From Erythrobacter sp. NAP1 (lineage in GTDB: Bacteria; Pseudomonadota; Alphaproteobacteria; Sphingomonadales; Sphingomonadaceae), in NCBI RefSeq assembly GCF_000152865.1, contig NZ_CH672390.1, positions 2,769,468 through 2,833,467 on the forward strand: DNA of 64,000 nt. The letters are read 5' to 3'. Within the stretch, counting starts at the first letter, position 1, and each line of letters starts with the position of its first letter. The position numbers were made by a program, and so were the translations under genes. The notes beneath the pieces are model-generated. The model saw nothing but the letters and a program-made list of their open reading frames with translations. It searched no databases and had not been told where the DNA came from. Shown here one piece after another: positions 51,417 to 60,583 of the stretch.

Positions 51417-52702
51417 GCGAGCCTGTCGTCCTCGCGCAAGACGATGCGCGCGCGGTCATCGCGCCGGAGAGCTATGCGAGGTGGGACCCGCTGCTCGACC
51501 TGTTCGACCGACTCCGCGAGGAGAGCCCGGTCGCCAAGATCGTCGCCGAGGATGACAGCTTCGAGCCCTTCTGGCTCGTCACCCGATACGAAGACGTGAT
51601 GCGCATCTCGAAGGACAATGCGACCTTCCTCAACAACCCGCGCCCCGTCGTCTTCTCCACCCGTCAAGCAACCGAGTTCAGCCGCGCGGCGACGGGGTCG
51701 GACATGCTGGTCGATTCGCTGGTCGTCTTCGATGCGCCGATCCACCCGAAGTATCGCAAGCTCACACAAGACTGGTTCATGCCGCGCAACCTGAGGCAGA
51801 TCGAAGAGGAGATCCGCGCGCTTGCCCACCAGACGGTCGACCGCATGATCGGGGCGGGGCCCGAACTCGACTTCGTGAAGGAGGTCGCCGGGCCATATCC
51901 CTTGCGCGTCGTGATGCAGATCCTCGGCGTACCGCCCGAGGATGAGCCGCGCATGCAGATGCTTACGCAGCAGCTGTTCGGCGGGCAGGACGCCGACCTT
52001 TCGGGCAGCGGCATCGAGAACATGTCGCCCGAGCAAGTCGTGCAGCTCGTCGCCGGGGCCGTGACCACGTTCGAGGACTACTTCGCCAGGCTCGCCGAGG
52101 AGCGCCGCGCCAATCCGACCGACGATGTCGCGAGCGTCATCGCCAATGCGACGGTCGATGGCAAACCGCTGCCGCCGCGCGATATGGCGGGCTATTACAT
52201 CATCGTTGCGACCGCCGGGCACGATACGACCAGCGCTTCTACTGCGGGTGCGATGATGGCGCTCGCCAATGACCCCGAGCAGTTCGCGCGGGTGAAGGCC
52301 GACCGCTCGCTCCTCCCCGGTATCGTCGAGGAAGCGATCCGCTGGACCAGCCCGGTGCAGCATTTCATGCGCACCGCTGCTGAGGATGTCGAAGTGGGCG
52401 GGCAGCTGATCCGCAAGGGCGACTGGATGATGATCAACTATGTCGCCGCCAATCACGACCCCGCGCAGTTCGACAATCCGCGCCGCTTCGACGCCGCGCG
52501 CTCTCCCAATCGTCATCTCGCTTTTGGAGCGGGCGCGCATCAGTGTCTTGGTCTGCATCTGGCGCGGCTTGAGATGCGGCTGCTCTTCGAAGCTCTGCTC
52601 GATCGGGTCGAGGCGATCGAGCCAGCGGGCGAAGCGAGGCGCGCGAACAGCACCTTTGTCGGCGGGCTCAAGACGCTGCCAGTGAGGATCACGGCAAGCT
52701 GA
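51413..52702 (+). CDS. Cytochrome P450
   Basis: 429 residues, starting with GTG inside the previous stop. I-helix ATAGHDTTSAS, ExxR in EEAIRWTSPVQHFMR, and heme loop FGAGAHQCLGLHLARLEMR with the Cys ligand. A bacterial class I P450, not CYP153-like. Coupling to an acyl-CoA ligase suggests hydroxylation during catabolism of a lipid or terpenoid; electrons could come through the reductase at 24997-26241. Confidence 0.92.
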   Translation: MSEPVVLAQDDARAVIAPESYARWDPLLDLFDRLREESPVAKIVAEDDSFEPFWLVTRYEDVMRISKDNATFLNNPRPVVFSTRQATEFSRAATGSDMLVDSLVVFDAPIHPKYRKLTQDWFMPRNLRQIEEEIRALAHQTVDRMIGAGPELDFVKEVAGPYPLRVVMQILGVPPEDEPRMQMLTQQLFGGQDADLSGSGIENMSPEQVVQLVAGAVTTFEDYFARLAEERRANPTDDVASVIANATVDGKPLPPRDMAGYYIIVATAGHDTTSASTAGAMMALANDPEQFARVKADRSLLPGIVEEAIRWTSPVQHFMRTAAEDVEVGGQLIRKGDWMMINYVAANHDPAQFDNPRRFDAARSPNRHLAFGAGAHQCLGLHLARLEMRLLFEALLDRVEAIEPAGEARRANSTFVGGLKTLPVRITAS

Positions 52703-53263
52703 TTCGCAGAGGCTCTGGGGCTTCGCGAAGCCGAGAAGTGGACCGCATGTTACACGGTCCAGGGGCAAAACCGTGATTGTGTCACTCTGGGCGCGCAAAG
52801 TGTCACTGTAGCGGCCAAAAGCGTCGCCATCGCTCGCAAAACCGTGACCTTGTGCCGAGAAAGTGTCACCCGCTCCGACCACCTCGCGGCGCGCCGCATT
52901 TACCCTTCCGGAAGTGTTCGCGTGCGAGGGTGCCATGCACCCGGCCTATCAAGCGTCATCGATGTAGGAAAATCGCGGCAAAGCGCTGAGGGAGCCCAAC
53001 TGCCTAAGCCCCCGATATGGGGAGGCGCGCGCAATATTACAAGGTATACAGACAAGATAAAGTTTTAATCACGAATTATTGCGCTGCAATATACGATTTA
53101 TCTGTCTTTTTCACACAACATGTGTTAATCGACAATTCATGGGAAAAGTTTGGAAACGCTTCGCATTTAACTGCTGCGGAGCCGCGAATTCGACTATGCT
53201 GGTCGAGGGAATCGGCTGCGTTTGTAGCGCTGACGCGAGGGCTTCTTGGGAGGGAGTGCTCAC
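52703..53263. other. 560-bp non-coding region with repeat array and A+T-rich promoter zone
   Basis: No convincing gene. The left part (52764-52870) is an array of short repeats listed separately. The middle, about 53030-53130, is strikingly A+T rich (runs such as GGTATACAGACAAGATAAAG and GCAATATACGATTTATC) and probably holds the promoter of the YqiJ/flotillin operon and its long leader. Confidence 0.6.
52764..52870. repeat. Array of short repeats, possible IS21-type end remnant
   Basis: CAAAACCGTGA occurs at 52766-52776 and 52837-52847; AAAGTGTCAC at 52797-52806 and 52860-52869; related TTGTGTCAC at 52777-52785 and CCAAAAGCGTCGCC at 52815-52828. IS21-family termini carry multiple transposase sites of this general look, but no transposase is present here. 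It could instead be a regulator-binding array. Confidence 0.5.
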
Positions 53264-53902
53264 ATGACTTTGCTGGAACCGCACAACCTGCCTTTTGCAG
53301 GCGCTGCGATCCTCTTGATCTTCATCGCGCTCGCGCAGGTGATCGGCATGGGCGACATGTTCGACGGCGCAGACGCGGATATCGACCTCGACCTCGATGC
53401 CGACGGGCTTGAGCCGACCGGGTTCTTTGCCTCGCTGGTCAGCCTGCTCGGGATTGGCCGTGTGCCATTCCTGATCTGGCTCGCCATTCTGCTGTTCGTG
53501 TTCGCCGCAATCGGCGTCGCAGGTCAGCAGACCCTTATCGAGACGATCGGCGCGCCTGCGCCCATGTGGCTCGCCGCCCCGGTGGCCGCAGCGGTCGCGC
53601 TGCCGGTGACAGGAGTGCTCACCCGTCCGCTCGCGCGCCTGCTCCCGCAGGATGAGACCAGCGCAGTGGGGCTCGACAGCCTCGTTCGCCGCGATGCCGA
53701 AATACAGATCGGCAGCGCACGCGCCGGATCGCCTGCGCGCTCCAAGGTCATCGACCGCCACGGCCACCCCCATTTCGTCATGGTCGAACCGCATGACCCC
53801 AACGCCATCCTGAGCGAAGGCGAGACCGTCATGCTGGTGCGCCGCGAGGGCGAGACATTTTACGCCGTTCAATACGAAAACCCGATGTTGGCCCTGAATT
53901 GA
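53264..53902 (+). CDS. YqiJ-like OB-fold membrane protein
   Basis: 212 residues from the ATG with GGGAGGGAG upstream. Three predicted helices in the first 125 residues (FAGAAILLIFIALAQVI, FLIWLAILLFVFAAIGV, MWLAAPVAAAVALPVTGVL) and a C-terminal OB-fold-like domain (SLVRRDAEIQIGSARAGSPA, then HFVMVEPHDPN and GETVMLVRREGETFYAV). This is the YqiJ/NfeD-like layout that pairs with flotillins; the flotillin gene follows. Confidence 0.82.
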   Translation: MTLLEPHNLPFAGAAILLIFIALAQVIGMGDMFDGADADIDLDLDADGLEPTGFFASLVSLLGIGRVPFLIWLAILLFVFAAIGVAGQQTLIETIGAPAPMWLAAPVAAAVALPVTGVLTRPLARLLPQDETSAVGLDSLVRRDAEIQIGSARAGSPARSKVIDRHGHPHFVMVEPHDPNAILSEGETVMLVRREGETFYAVQYENPMLALN

Positions 53903-53986
53903 TGAAAACTCACTGACGCGAACCGGGATCAATCACATGCCGCGCGCTCCCCGACAGCCAGCGCGGTTCACCAAACAGGAGGGAAA

Positions 53987-55744
53987 ATGGAAAACTTACT
54001 CGATCTTGCAATCTGGATTGGCCTCGGCTTTCTCGTATTGCTCATCATCTTCGTCGTACTCACCAGCCTTTATCGCCGGGCATCGAAGGAAATCGCATTC
54101 GTGCGAACCGGTGTGGGCGGTGAGAAAGTCGTGATGAATGGCGGCGCGCTGGTGCTGCCGGTCTTCCACGAGACAATGCCGGTCAACATGAACACGCTGG
54201 TGCTTGCGGTCGTTCGCCGTGATGGTGAGGCGCTCATTACGCTCGACCGTCTGCGTATCGACGTGAAGGCGGAGTTTTATGTCCGCGTTCGGCCCGATGC
54301 GGGCGCCATTGCGATGGCTGCGCAAACGCTAGGTATGCGCACGATGCAGCCTGAAATGCTCAAAGACCTTGTCGAAGGTAAATTCGTCGACGCGCTGCGC
54401 TCTGTCGCGGCGGGGATGAGCATGAACGAATTGCACGAACAGCGCGCCGACTTCGTTCAGAAGGTGCAGCAGGTCTCGTCCAACGATCTCGCGATGAACG
54501 GGCTGGAGCTTGAATCGGTCTCGCTCACCGGTCTCGACCAGACCAGTATCGAGCACTTCAACGCCAATAACGCGTTTGATGCCGAGGGTCTGACCAAGCT
54601 CACCGAACAGATCGAGGCGCGCAAGAAGCTGCGTAACGATATCGAGCAGGACACGCGCGTGCAGATGGAGACGAAGAACCTCGAGGCCGATCAGCGCTCG
54701 TTCGAGATCGGGCGTGACACTGAATATGCCCGCCTGCAGCAGGAGCGTGAGGTCGAGGTACGCAGGGCTTCGCAGACGTCTGAAATCGCCCGCGAACAGG
54801 CAGAGCGCCAGCGCGAAGCCGACGCTGCCCGGATCGAGGCGAAAAAGCAGGTCGACGCGCAGCAGATCGAGGCGGATCGCCTCGTCGAGGAAGCCCGCAT
54901 CGATCAGCAACGCGCTCTCGAAATCGCCCGTCAGGAACAGCAGATCGCTGTCCAGAACAAGTCGCGCGAGGAAAGCCAGGCCAAGGCAGAGGCAGACGCG
55001 GCCCGCGCCAAAGCCGTTGCCGCCGAAGAACAGGTCACAACGTCCCGCGAAAGCGAGATTGCCGAGCGTCAGAAGAAGATCGAACTGATCGAGGCAGCCA
55101 AGCAGGCAGAACGCGACGCTATCGGTATCAAGGTCGAGGCCGAAGCCGAGAAGGACGCAGCCACCAACCGCGCCGAAGCCGCAAGGCTCGAAGCCAAGGG
55201 TGAGGCTGACGCCGAGGTGCTGCGCGCCGAAGCCGACCGCATCCGCTTCGAGGTCGAGGCAGCCGGTCAGGAAGCCATCAACGAGGCAGCGAACATCCTC
55301 TCGATGGACCAGATCAGCCTGCAGACGAAACTGGCGCTGCTCAAGGTCCTGCCAGAGGTGATTCGCGAAAGCGCGAAACCGATGGAAGCGATCGACAGCA
55401 TCAAGATCGTGCAGGTCGACGGGCTCACCAATGGCGGCGGCGGATCGAACGGATCGGGCGCTGGCGGTGCAAGTGGAGGCGGTTCGGGCAACCTTGCCAC
55501 CGACGCGGTATCAGCTGCCCTCGCCTACCGCGCACAGGCGCCGGTGCTCGACGGGCTGATGAAGGAGCTCGGGCTCGACGGCTCGTCCATCGGCGGCCTT
55601 GCAAAAGGCGCAGCTGAAGGCGTGCAGCAACCTGCCAACGACAAGTCGCTGACGCAGATCATGGCCGATGTCGCAGAACAGGTTCAGGAGGCTGAAGAGC
55701 GTCTTGGCGGCGACGATGCAGAGGCGGAAGACGCCGCCGAATAA
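53987..55744 (+). CDS. Flotillin family protein (YqiK-like)
   Basis: 585 residues, AGGAGGG before the ATG. An N-terminal membrane helix (IWIGLGFLVLLIIFVVLTSLY), an SPFH/band-7 domain (about 40-210), a long Ala/Glu/Arg coiled coil with EA repeats (about 215-430) and a Gly/Ser-rich C-terminal tail (about 480-500). Flotillins organise membrane microdomains and oligomerise. With the upstream YqiJ-like protein it forms a membrane-integrity module. Confidence 0.93.
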   Translation: MENLLDLAIWIGLGFLVLLIIFVVLTSLYRRASKEIAFVRTGVGGEKVVMNGGALVLPVFHETMPVNMNTLVLAVVRRDGEALITLDRLRIDVKAEFYVRVRPDAGAIAMAAQTLGMRTMQPEMLKDLVEGKFVDALRSVAAGMSMNELHEQRADFVQKVQQVSSNDLAMNGLELESVSLTGLDQTSIEHFNANNAFDAEGLTKLTEQIEARKKLRNDIEQDTRVQMETKNLEADQRSFEIGRDTEYARLQQEREVEVRRASQTSEIAREQAERQREADAARIEAKKQVDAQQIEADRLVEEARIDQQRALEIARQEQQIAVQNKSREESQAKAEADAARAKAVAAEEQVTTSRESEIAERQKKIELIEAAKQAERDAIGIKVEAEAEKDAATNRAEAARLEAKGEADAEVLRAEADRIRFEVEAAGQEAINEAANILSMDQISLQTKLALLKVLPEVIRESAKPMEAIDSIKIVQVDGLTNGGGGSNGSGAGGASGGGSGNLATDAVSAALAYRAQAPVLDGLMKELGLDGSSIGGLAKGAAEGVQQPANDKSLTQIMADVAEQVQEAEERLGGDDAEAEDAAE

Positions 55745-55768
55745 GAACTGCCGATCTGAGGCGAACGG

Positions 55769-55799
55769 ACGGGGCCCCCTTGTGGTGGGCCCCGTTTCG
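55769..55799 (+). terminator. Intrinsic terminator after flotillin gene
   Basis: Stem ACGGGGCCC / GGGCCCCGT with a 9-nt loop, followed by TTCGTTT. Placed between the convergent flotillin and galU genes; the T-rich side serves the plus strand. Confidence 0.88.
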
Positions 55800-55805
55800 T
55801 TTGCG

Positions 55806-56684
55806 CTATCCGAGAAGTTTCTGCGCCATGGCGCGCACTTCGCCGCCCATATCCTCGCGCTCGAGCGCCAGTGCGAGCGTCGCTTCGACGAACCCGAGCT
55901 TGCTACCGCAATCGTAGCGGTTGCCGTCGAAAGTCACTGCGTGGAACGGCTGATCGCCGATCATCTTCGCCATTGCGTCGGTCAGCTGGATCTCGCCGCC
56001 AGCGCCCTTTTCCTGATCCTCCAGAACGCGCATCACCTCAGGCTGGAGGATGTAGCGGCCGGAGACGATCTTGTTCGACGGGGCTTCGGCAACCGGGGGT
56101 TTCTCGACCAGGCCCGTGACTTCGGTCAGCGCCCCGTTCTGCGCGCCCGGCGCAATGACGCCGTAGCTGGAGACCTCTTCCATCGGCACTTCGAGCACGC
56201 TGATAAGGTTGCCGCCGGTCTTCTCATAGGCATCGACCATTTGCTTCATACAGCCCGTGCCGCCTTTCTTACCGATCATCAATTCGTCTGGAAGGAAGAT
56301 CGCGAAGGGTTCATCGCCCACGATAGCGCGCGCACACCAGATCGCGTGGCCAAGACCGAGCGGCACCTGCTGGCGCACGGTGATGATGTCGCCCGGCGTC
56401 GCGCGCGTGGGGTCGAGCACCGACATGTCCTTGCCACGCTCGCTCATCGTGTCTTCGAGTTCGTAGGCGACGTCGAAATGCTCGACGATCGCGGTCTTGC
56501 CGCGCCCGGTCACGAAGATCATCTGCTCGATCCCCGCCTCGCGCGCTTCGTCCACTGCGTACTGGATCAGCGGGCGGTCGACGATCGGGAGCAATTCCTT
56601 CGGAATCGCCTTGGTTGCGGGGAGGAAGCGGGTGCCGAGCCCTGCAACGGGAAAGACTGCTTTCTTGATCGGCTTTTGCGACAT
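55806..56684 (-). CDS. galU: UTP-glucose-1-phosphate uridylyltransferase
   Basis: Makes UDP-glucose for exopolysaccharide, LPS and trehalose pathways. 292 residues, family length. Nucleotide-binding [18 protein letters not shown] at the N-terminus, [21 protein letters not shown], and [15 protein letters not shown]; sugar-site VEKPP. Convergent with flotillin, divergent from murA. Confidence 0.95.
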   Translation of the reverse strand: MSQKPIKKAVFPVAGLGTRFLPATKAIPKELLPIVDRPLIQYAVDEAREAGIEQMIFVTGRGKTAIVEHFDVAYELEDTMSERGKDMSVLDPTRATPGDIITVRQQVPLGLGHAIWCARAIVGDEPFAIFLPDELMIGKKGGTGCMKQMVDAYEKTGGNLISVLEVPMEEVSSYGVIAPGAQNGALTEVTGLVEKPPVAEAPSNKIVSGRYILQPEVMRVLEDQEKGAGGEIQLTDAMAKMIGDQPFHAVTFDGNRYDCGSKLGFVEATLALALEREDMGGEVRAMAQKLLG

Positions 56685-56833
56685 GGGAAATGAACTCTCT
56701 TGCGTTTGATGCGTTTCAAGCGTCGTTGGTCACGTGCCCTGCTCGAGTTGCAAGGTCAATGAAAGGCCGACATTGGCGCCCAATAGTTGCTGGTCAGTTG
56801 CGCAGACCGCCCGTTACGCTAAGGAACTGCGCC

Positions 56834-58117
56834 ATGGACAAACTGATCATCAAGGGCGGCAATCGCCTGTCGGGCACAATTCCCATTTCCGGCGCGAAGA
56901 ACGCGGCTCTCACGCTCATTCCCTGTGCGCTGTTGACCGAAGAGCCTCTGACGCTGCGCAACCTCCCTCGGCTAGCCGATATCGACGGCTTCCAGCACTT
57001 GATGACGCAGTTCGGGGTCTCGACGGAGATCCACGGCAAGCGGCCCGAAGAGTTCGGCCGCGTCGTCACTTTTGAAGCTTCGCGGATCACCTCGAACGTT
57101 GCTCCCTATGACCTGGTGCGCAAAATGCGCGCCTCGATCCTCGTGCTCGGTCCGATGCTCGCGCGAACGGGTGAGGCGACCGTGTCGATGCCGGGCGGCT
57201 GCGCGATCGGGAACCGCCCGATCGACCTCCACCTCAAGGCGCTCGAAGCGTTCGGCGCCGAGATTGAGCTCACCCAGGGTTACGTGAAAGCCTCTGCACC
57301 CGAAGGCGGATTGCCCGGCGGCGATTTCGATTTTCCGGTGGTCAGCGTCGGCGCGACCGAGAACGCGCTCATGGCGGCGGTCCTCGCCAACGGCACGAGC
57401 CGCCTGACCGGTGCTGCGCGCGAGCCTGAGATCGTCGATCTTTGCAACCTGCTCACCGCGATGGGCGCGGAGATCGAGGGGATCGGTACGTCCGACCTGA
57501 CGATCCACGGAGTAAAGCGGCTCAATGGTGCGACCTACAAGGTCATGCCCGACCGGATCGAAGCAGGCTCCTATGCCTGCGCCGCCGCGATAACGGGCGG
57601 AGACGTTCGGCTCGAAGGCGCTCGCGCCGGCGACATGATTTCCTCGCTCGCCGCACTTCGCAAGATCGGCATCCATGTCGAGGACGATGCCAAGGGCGTG
57701 ACGATCAAGACCAACGGCGCACTCAAGCCCGTCGATTTGACAACCGCTCCGTTCCCCGGTCTTGCCACCGACATGCAGGCCCAGCTGATGAGCCTGCTCT
57801 GCAAGGCGGAGGGCACGAGCGTCCTTACCGAAACGATCTTCGAAAACCGCTTCATGCACGTGCCTGAACTGGCTCGCATGGGCGCGGACATCTCGACCGA
57901 GGGGCGCACCGCAATCGTCAAGGGACCTGCCGACCTTACCGGCGCAGAAGTCATGGCGACTGACCTTCGCGCGTCGATGAGCCTCATCATCGCTGCGCTT
58001 GCCGCCGAAGGTGAGACGCAGGTGCGGCGCATCTATCACCTCGATCGCGGTTATGAGCGGCTGGAAGAGAAGCTTCAGCTGGTCGGCGCCGACATCGAGC
58101 GCGTCGGCGACGACTGA
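56834..58117 (+). CDS. murA: UDP-N-acetylglucosamine 1-carboxyvinyltransferase
   Basis: First committed step of peptidoglycan synthesis (transfer of enolpyruvate to UDP-GlcNAc). 427 residues from the ATG with AAGGA upstream. [18 protein letters not shown] at the N-terminus, the catalytic loop with Cys in [16 protein letters not shown] (fosfomycin target Cys retained), and repeated EPSP-synthase-fold inverse domains. Essential housekeeping gene. Confidence 0.96.
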   Translation: MDKLIIKGGNRLSGTIPISGAKNAALTLIPCALLTEEPLTLRNLPRLADIDGFQHLMTQFGVSTEIHGKRPEEFGRVVTFEASRITSNVAPYDLVRKMRASILVLGPMLARTGEATVSMPGGCAIGNRPIDLHLKALEAFGAEIELTQGYVKASAPEGGLPGGDFDFPVVSVGATENALMAAVLANGTSRLTGAAREPEIVDLCNLLTAMGAEIEGIGTSDLTIHGVKRLNGATYKVMPDRIEAGSYACAAAITGGDVRLEGARAGDMISSLAALRKIGIHVEDDAKGVTIKTNGALKPVDLTTAPFPGLATDMQAQLMSLLCKAEGTSVLTETIFENRFMHVPELARMGADISTEGRTAIVKGPADLTGAEVMATDLRASMSLIIAALAAEGETQVRRIYHLDRGYERLEEKLQLVGADIERVGDD

Positions 58118-58192
58118 TCGAAAGCGCTAGAATTGGAACTTTCCGGAGCGGCTGCGACTTCATTTGAGTGAACACTCAATTGGAGAACTCCC

Positions 58193-58420
58193 ATGCTCGT
58201 ACAACTCGCAGTCCTCGGCGCGGTCGGCTTTGCCGGCTACAAGCTCTACCAGAAGTCAAAGGTCGACGAGAACGGCGTTGCCTTCGCTGACGGTGAACCC
58301 AATGGCGCGTTTCGCAACGCTGGCGCAGAGGCGACCGGCACAAAGGGCGACACGATGACCAAGCAGGACGAAGCGCTCGATGCGACCTATCCAGCGAGCG
58401 ATGCTACCGCGAAGTACTAG
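58193..58420 (+). CDS. Small hypothetical protein, 75 aa
   Basis: Not recognised. GGAGAA precedes the ATG. A short hydrophobic N-terminal helix (LVQLAVLGAVGFAGYKLYQ) anchors it, followed by a soluble acidic tail (DENGVAFADGEPNGAFRNAG, then DEALDATYPASD). Possibly membrane-tethered; conserved small hypothetical in related genomes is my impression only. Confidence 0.65.
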   Translation: MLVQLAVLGAVGFAGYKLYQKSKVDENGVAFADGEPNGAFRNAGAEATGTKGDTMTKQDEALDATYPASDATAKY

Positions 58421-58434
58421 AAGCGGCGCGCGCC

Positions 58435-58683
58435 TTATGGCGCGTTCGTCACCAGCCACACCCTGATCGCGCTAGCGAGGCCGGGCGGCGTGGCTGACGC
58501 GATCCGCTCGGCATCGATCTTTGCGACAAGGGCGCTGAGCGGCATGGTTTCGCGCTCAGCCGCCTCCTTGAGCATGTCCCAGAACAAGGGCTCCAGACTG
58601 ATCGATGTCTTGTGTCCGGCAATCGCGACCGAGCGTTTGACCGGCGGGTGATAGTGCAGGTCCTGAGGTTCGTCGCCGCTCAC
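58435..58683 (-). CDS. Ribbon-helix-helix domain protein
   Basis: 82 residues; the GTG start overlaps the stop of the upstream gene (GTGA). KRSVAIAGHKTSISLEPLFW forms the beta-ribbon and first helix, followed by MLKEAAERETMPLSALVAKI, matching the RHH_4-type family frequent in alphaproteobacteria. A small DNA-binding regulator of unknown target. Confidence 0.8.
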   Translation of the reverse strand: MSGDEPQDLHYHPPVKRSVAIAGHKTSISLEPLFWDMLKEAAERETMPLSALVAKIDAERIASATPPGLASAIRVWLVTNAP

Positions 58684-58898
58684 TTGTAATTCTCGCGCCG
58701 GTCGGAAAAGGTGCGAACGCGCTTGCGCCATGCGCGATAGCTTCCCGGCTTAAGCCGGGAACGCATCAACGCCTTCACGTCCTTCTCTCCCAAACCGAAC
58801 TGATCTTCGATTTGCGAAAAGCGCACATGATCACTCAGCGCCATTTCGACAACGGCGCTTTGCTGGGCTTCGGAAAGGGAGCGGGATTGGCTGGGCAT
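58680..58898 (-). CDS. DUF2805/TIGR03643-type small protein
   Basis: 72 residues from ATG at 58898; a longer frame to 58973 has a poor N-terminus. Conserved core LSDHVRFSQIEDQFGLGEKD and KALMRSRLKPGSYRAWRKRV, ending in DRRENYK, an HTH-like helical family of unknown role. Translationally coupled to the ribbon-helix-helix gene. Confidence 0.72.
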   Translation of the reverse strand: MPSQSRSLSEAQQSAVVEMALSDHVRFSQIEDQFGLGEKDVKALMRSRLKPGSYRAWRKRVRTFSDRRENYK

Positions 58899-59005
58899 CG
58901 GCTTGGCTGACTTCGCAAAAATTGGAAAAGAGAGACTAAGCCAAATACGTGCACGGCGCAGGAATTTATGCACCGATGATGCGAACCAAACCAGTGTCAG
59001 CGTAT

Positions 59006-59650
59006 TCAGGCAGCGCGGGCCTTGCGCAGGAGCTTTGAAAAGCCGCTTGAGCGGGTCTTGTCGAACGGCTGAAGGTGAAGCGCGCAGCGCGCCAGTTCTT
59101 CGGTGTCGATCGCATGCTGAAACTGGATGCCGTATCGGCCATTCTCGTTCCAGCGAACCTGAGCAAGCTGGGCAGGCAGCCCGTCGAGCTCGAATGTGAT
59201 GAGCCGCCCGAGCTTAAGTTCGGCTTGGCTCGCCACTTTCGCTCCTTCGCAGGAAAGGTCCACCAACCGCGCATCGATGCGCTGGCGCGCGTCCTGAATG
59301 CGGACATTGCCGGTCATGTTAAGGCGAAGCGGGCGCGAGGGATGAGGCGATTGTTCGCGCAGGAATTCTTCGACCGTGATCTCGCCGCCGAACTGGTAGC
59401 CCGCCTGGCGCTGACCGGTCCAGACACGCTCGACCGGGTAGGTCAGGTCATTGGACAGCTGCAGCAGCGTGCGCTTTTCGGGCGGGACGGGGTGAGCAAA
59501 GCCAAGCCCCACGCCCAGTGAAGACACATCGCGAATAAGGCACAGATACTCGCCCGACTGGCAAACCAGCTTGGCACGGCGAAGCAGCAAGGAGGCGCGC
59601 TTTGCGGCCCTCGCTTCTTCTCCCGACCATGCCTGCTTACCGTGTTCCAC
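59006..59650 (-). CDS. Tandem PilZ-domain protein, second copy
   Basis: 214 residues, GTG start with AAGGATG upstream. Two PilZ-like halves: LLLRRAKLVCQSGEYLCLIR with DVSSLGVGLGF, and ARLVDLSCEGAKVASQAEL with QVRWNENGRYGIQF. Clearly related to the protein at 13654-14346, including the first-domain LVxxxGE pattern. Arginine residues for cyclic-di-GMP are only partly kept. Confidence 0.75.
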   Translation of the reverse strand: MEHGKQAWSGEEARAAKRASLLLRRAKLVCQSGEYLCLIRDVSSLGVGLGFAHPVPPEKRTLLQLSNDLTYPVERVWTGQRQAGYQFGGEITVEEFLREQSPHPSRPLRLNMTGNVRIQDARQRIDARLVDLSCEGAKVASQAELKLGRLITFELDGLPAQLAQVRWNENGRYGIQFQHAIDTEELARCALHLQPFDKTRSSGFSKLLRKARAA

Positions 59651-59775
59651 GCTTGCATCCTTGGGTGAGTGGTTAAAATTCCGAGCGGAATCGTAACTAT
59701 TCCTAAGTGAAGCTAGCTGAGGATACTTAATAATCTGCTAATAGGCTGAAAATCAATCGTAGCAGGGGACGGTAA

Positions 59776-60144
59776 GTGGTAGGAAGCCAAAGAGCTATCG
59801 ATACCAAGAAGCTGAAGAAATCCTTTGGAGGAATATTCGTAAGTCTGGAAAACGCGCGGAAAAAGAAGCGCGCTGAGTCGGCAAAAAATGCTGCGCAAAG
59901 ATATTTCTGGGCACCGGCACCTTTCAGCCTCTCAATATTGCTATTGGGTATCGTAGTCTTGATCGAAAGCTCCGGTAGGGTGGAAGCTCACCAACTTATC
60001 ATAGCGGCAGGTGGTATTATGATCGCAGTATTTGCCCTTCTCGCCGTAAAGATAGTTTCTGCCTCGGTCAGTTTGGGTTGGTGTGCTATCGTGTGCGCCG
60101 TCGGTGTGGCGTATTCGGTCCTCAGGGTGGGGGGAGTTATTTGA
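59776..60144 (+). CDS. Membrane hypothetical protein, 122 aa, foreign composition
   Basis: Not recognised. GTG start after AGGGGAC. A basic cytoplasmic N-terminus (KKLKKSFGG, NARKKKRAES) is followed by three hydrophobic helices (FSLSILLLGIVVLIE, LIIAAGGIMIAVFALLAVKI, LGWCAIVCAVGVAYSVL). Codons such as AGA, ATA and GGA and the low G+C contrast with the flanks, suggesting recent acquisition. The stop overlaps the next ATG by one base. Confidence 0.65.
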   Translation: MVGSQRAIDTKKLKKSFGGIFVSLENARKKKRAESAKNAAQRYFWAPAPFSLSILLLGIVVLIESSGRVEAHQLIIAAGGIMIAVFALLAVKIVSASVSLGWCAIVCAVGVAYSVLRVGGVI

Positions 60145-60437
60145 TGACGTCGGAGTCAGATATTGAGAGACGAATAAAGGCTATCGAAGAGTATTTGTTC
60201 GGTGGTGGCGGAAGGAAGCCAAAAAGACTGAGGCCGGTTGACGAGGAATTGGACGATATCCTCGATATTCTCGAAGATGCACGAAGAGAATTGGAGAAGG
60301 CTTTGGACACCGATGATTCGTTCGCATCGGCGCAAGTTCGGAAAGCTTGGGGGAACTTGGAGATGGCCACTGCGATGCTGCGCCGTTTCACCCTGAACTA
60401 TCGAGGCGAACAAGGTGGACCTGTACGAGAGGAATAA
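60144..60437 (+). CDS. Helical hypothetical protein, 97 aa, coupled to the previous gene
   Basis: Not recognised. The ATG is within TGATG of the preceding stop. Acidic, fully helical (DIERRIKAIEEYLF, DELDDILDILEDARRELEKA-like, then AQVRKAWGNLEMATAMLRRF), no membrane segment. Low G+C and rare codons match the partner. A two-gene accessory unit, possibly toxin-immunity or inhibitor type, but without a recognised motif. Confidence 0.62.
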   Translation: MTSESDIERRIKAIEEYLFGGGGRKPKRLRPVDEELDDILDILEDARRELEKALDTDDSFASAQVRKAWGNLEMATAMLRRFTLNYRGEQGGPVREE

Positions 60438-60583
60438 CAACCAAACTCTCGAGCTTGGGTATGATCTGTTCCACTGGGTTTTCGAAACATGAAAGATTGT
60501 TCGCACCGGCAAAGCCCTGAGGCGCCTACGCTAAAAAATGTCGGTGCCATCCTTCCGCAAATCAGGCTGTGCCGTACTTTAGA

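Noticed and set aside
49323..52936. Two long minus-strand frames (606 and 609 codons) opposite the M23 peptidase, acyl-CoA ligase and P450 genes
   Set aside because: They are antisense to confidently identified genes and carry no family motifs; the second only appears repetitive because it reads through the short-repeat array.
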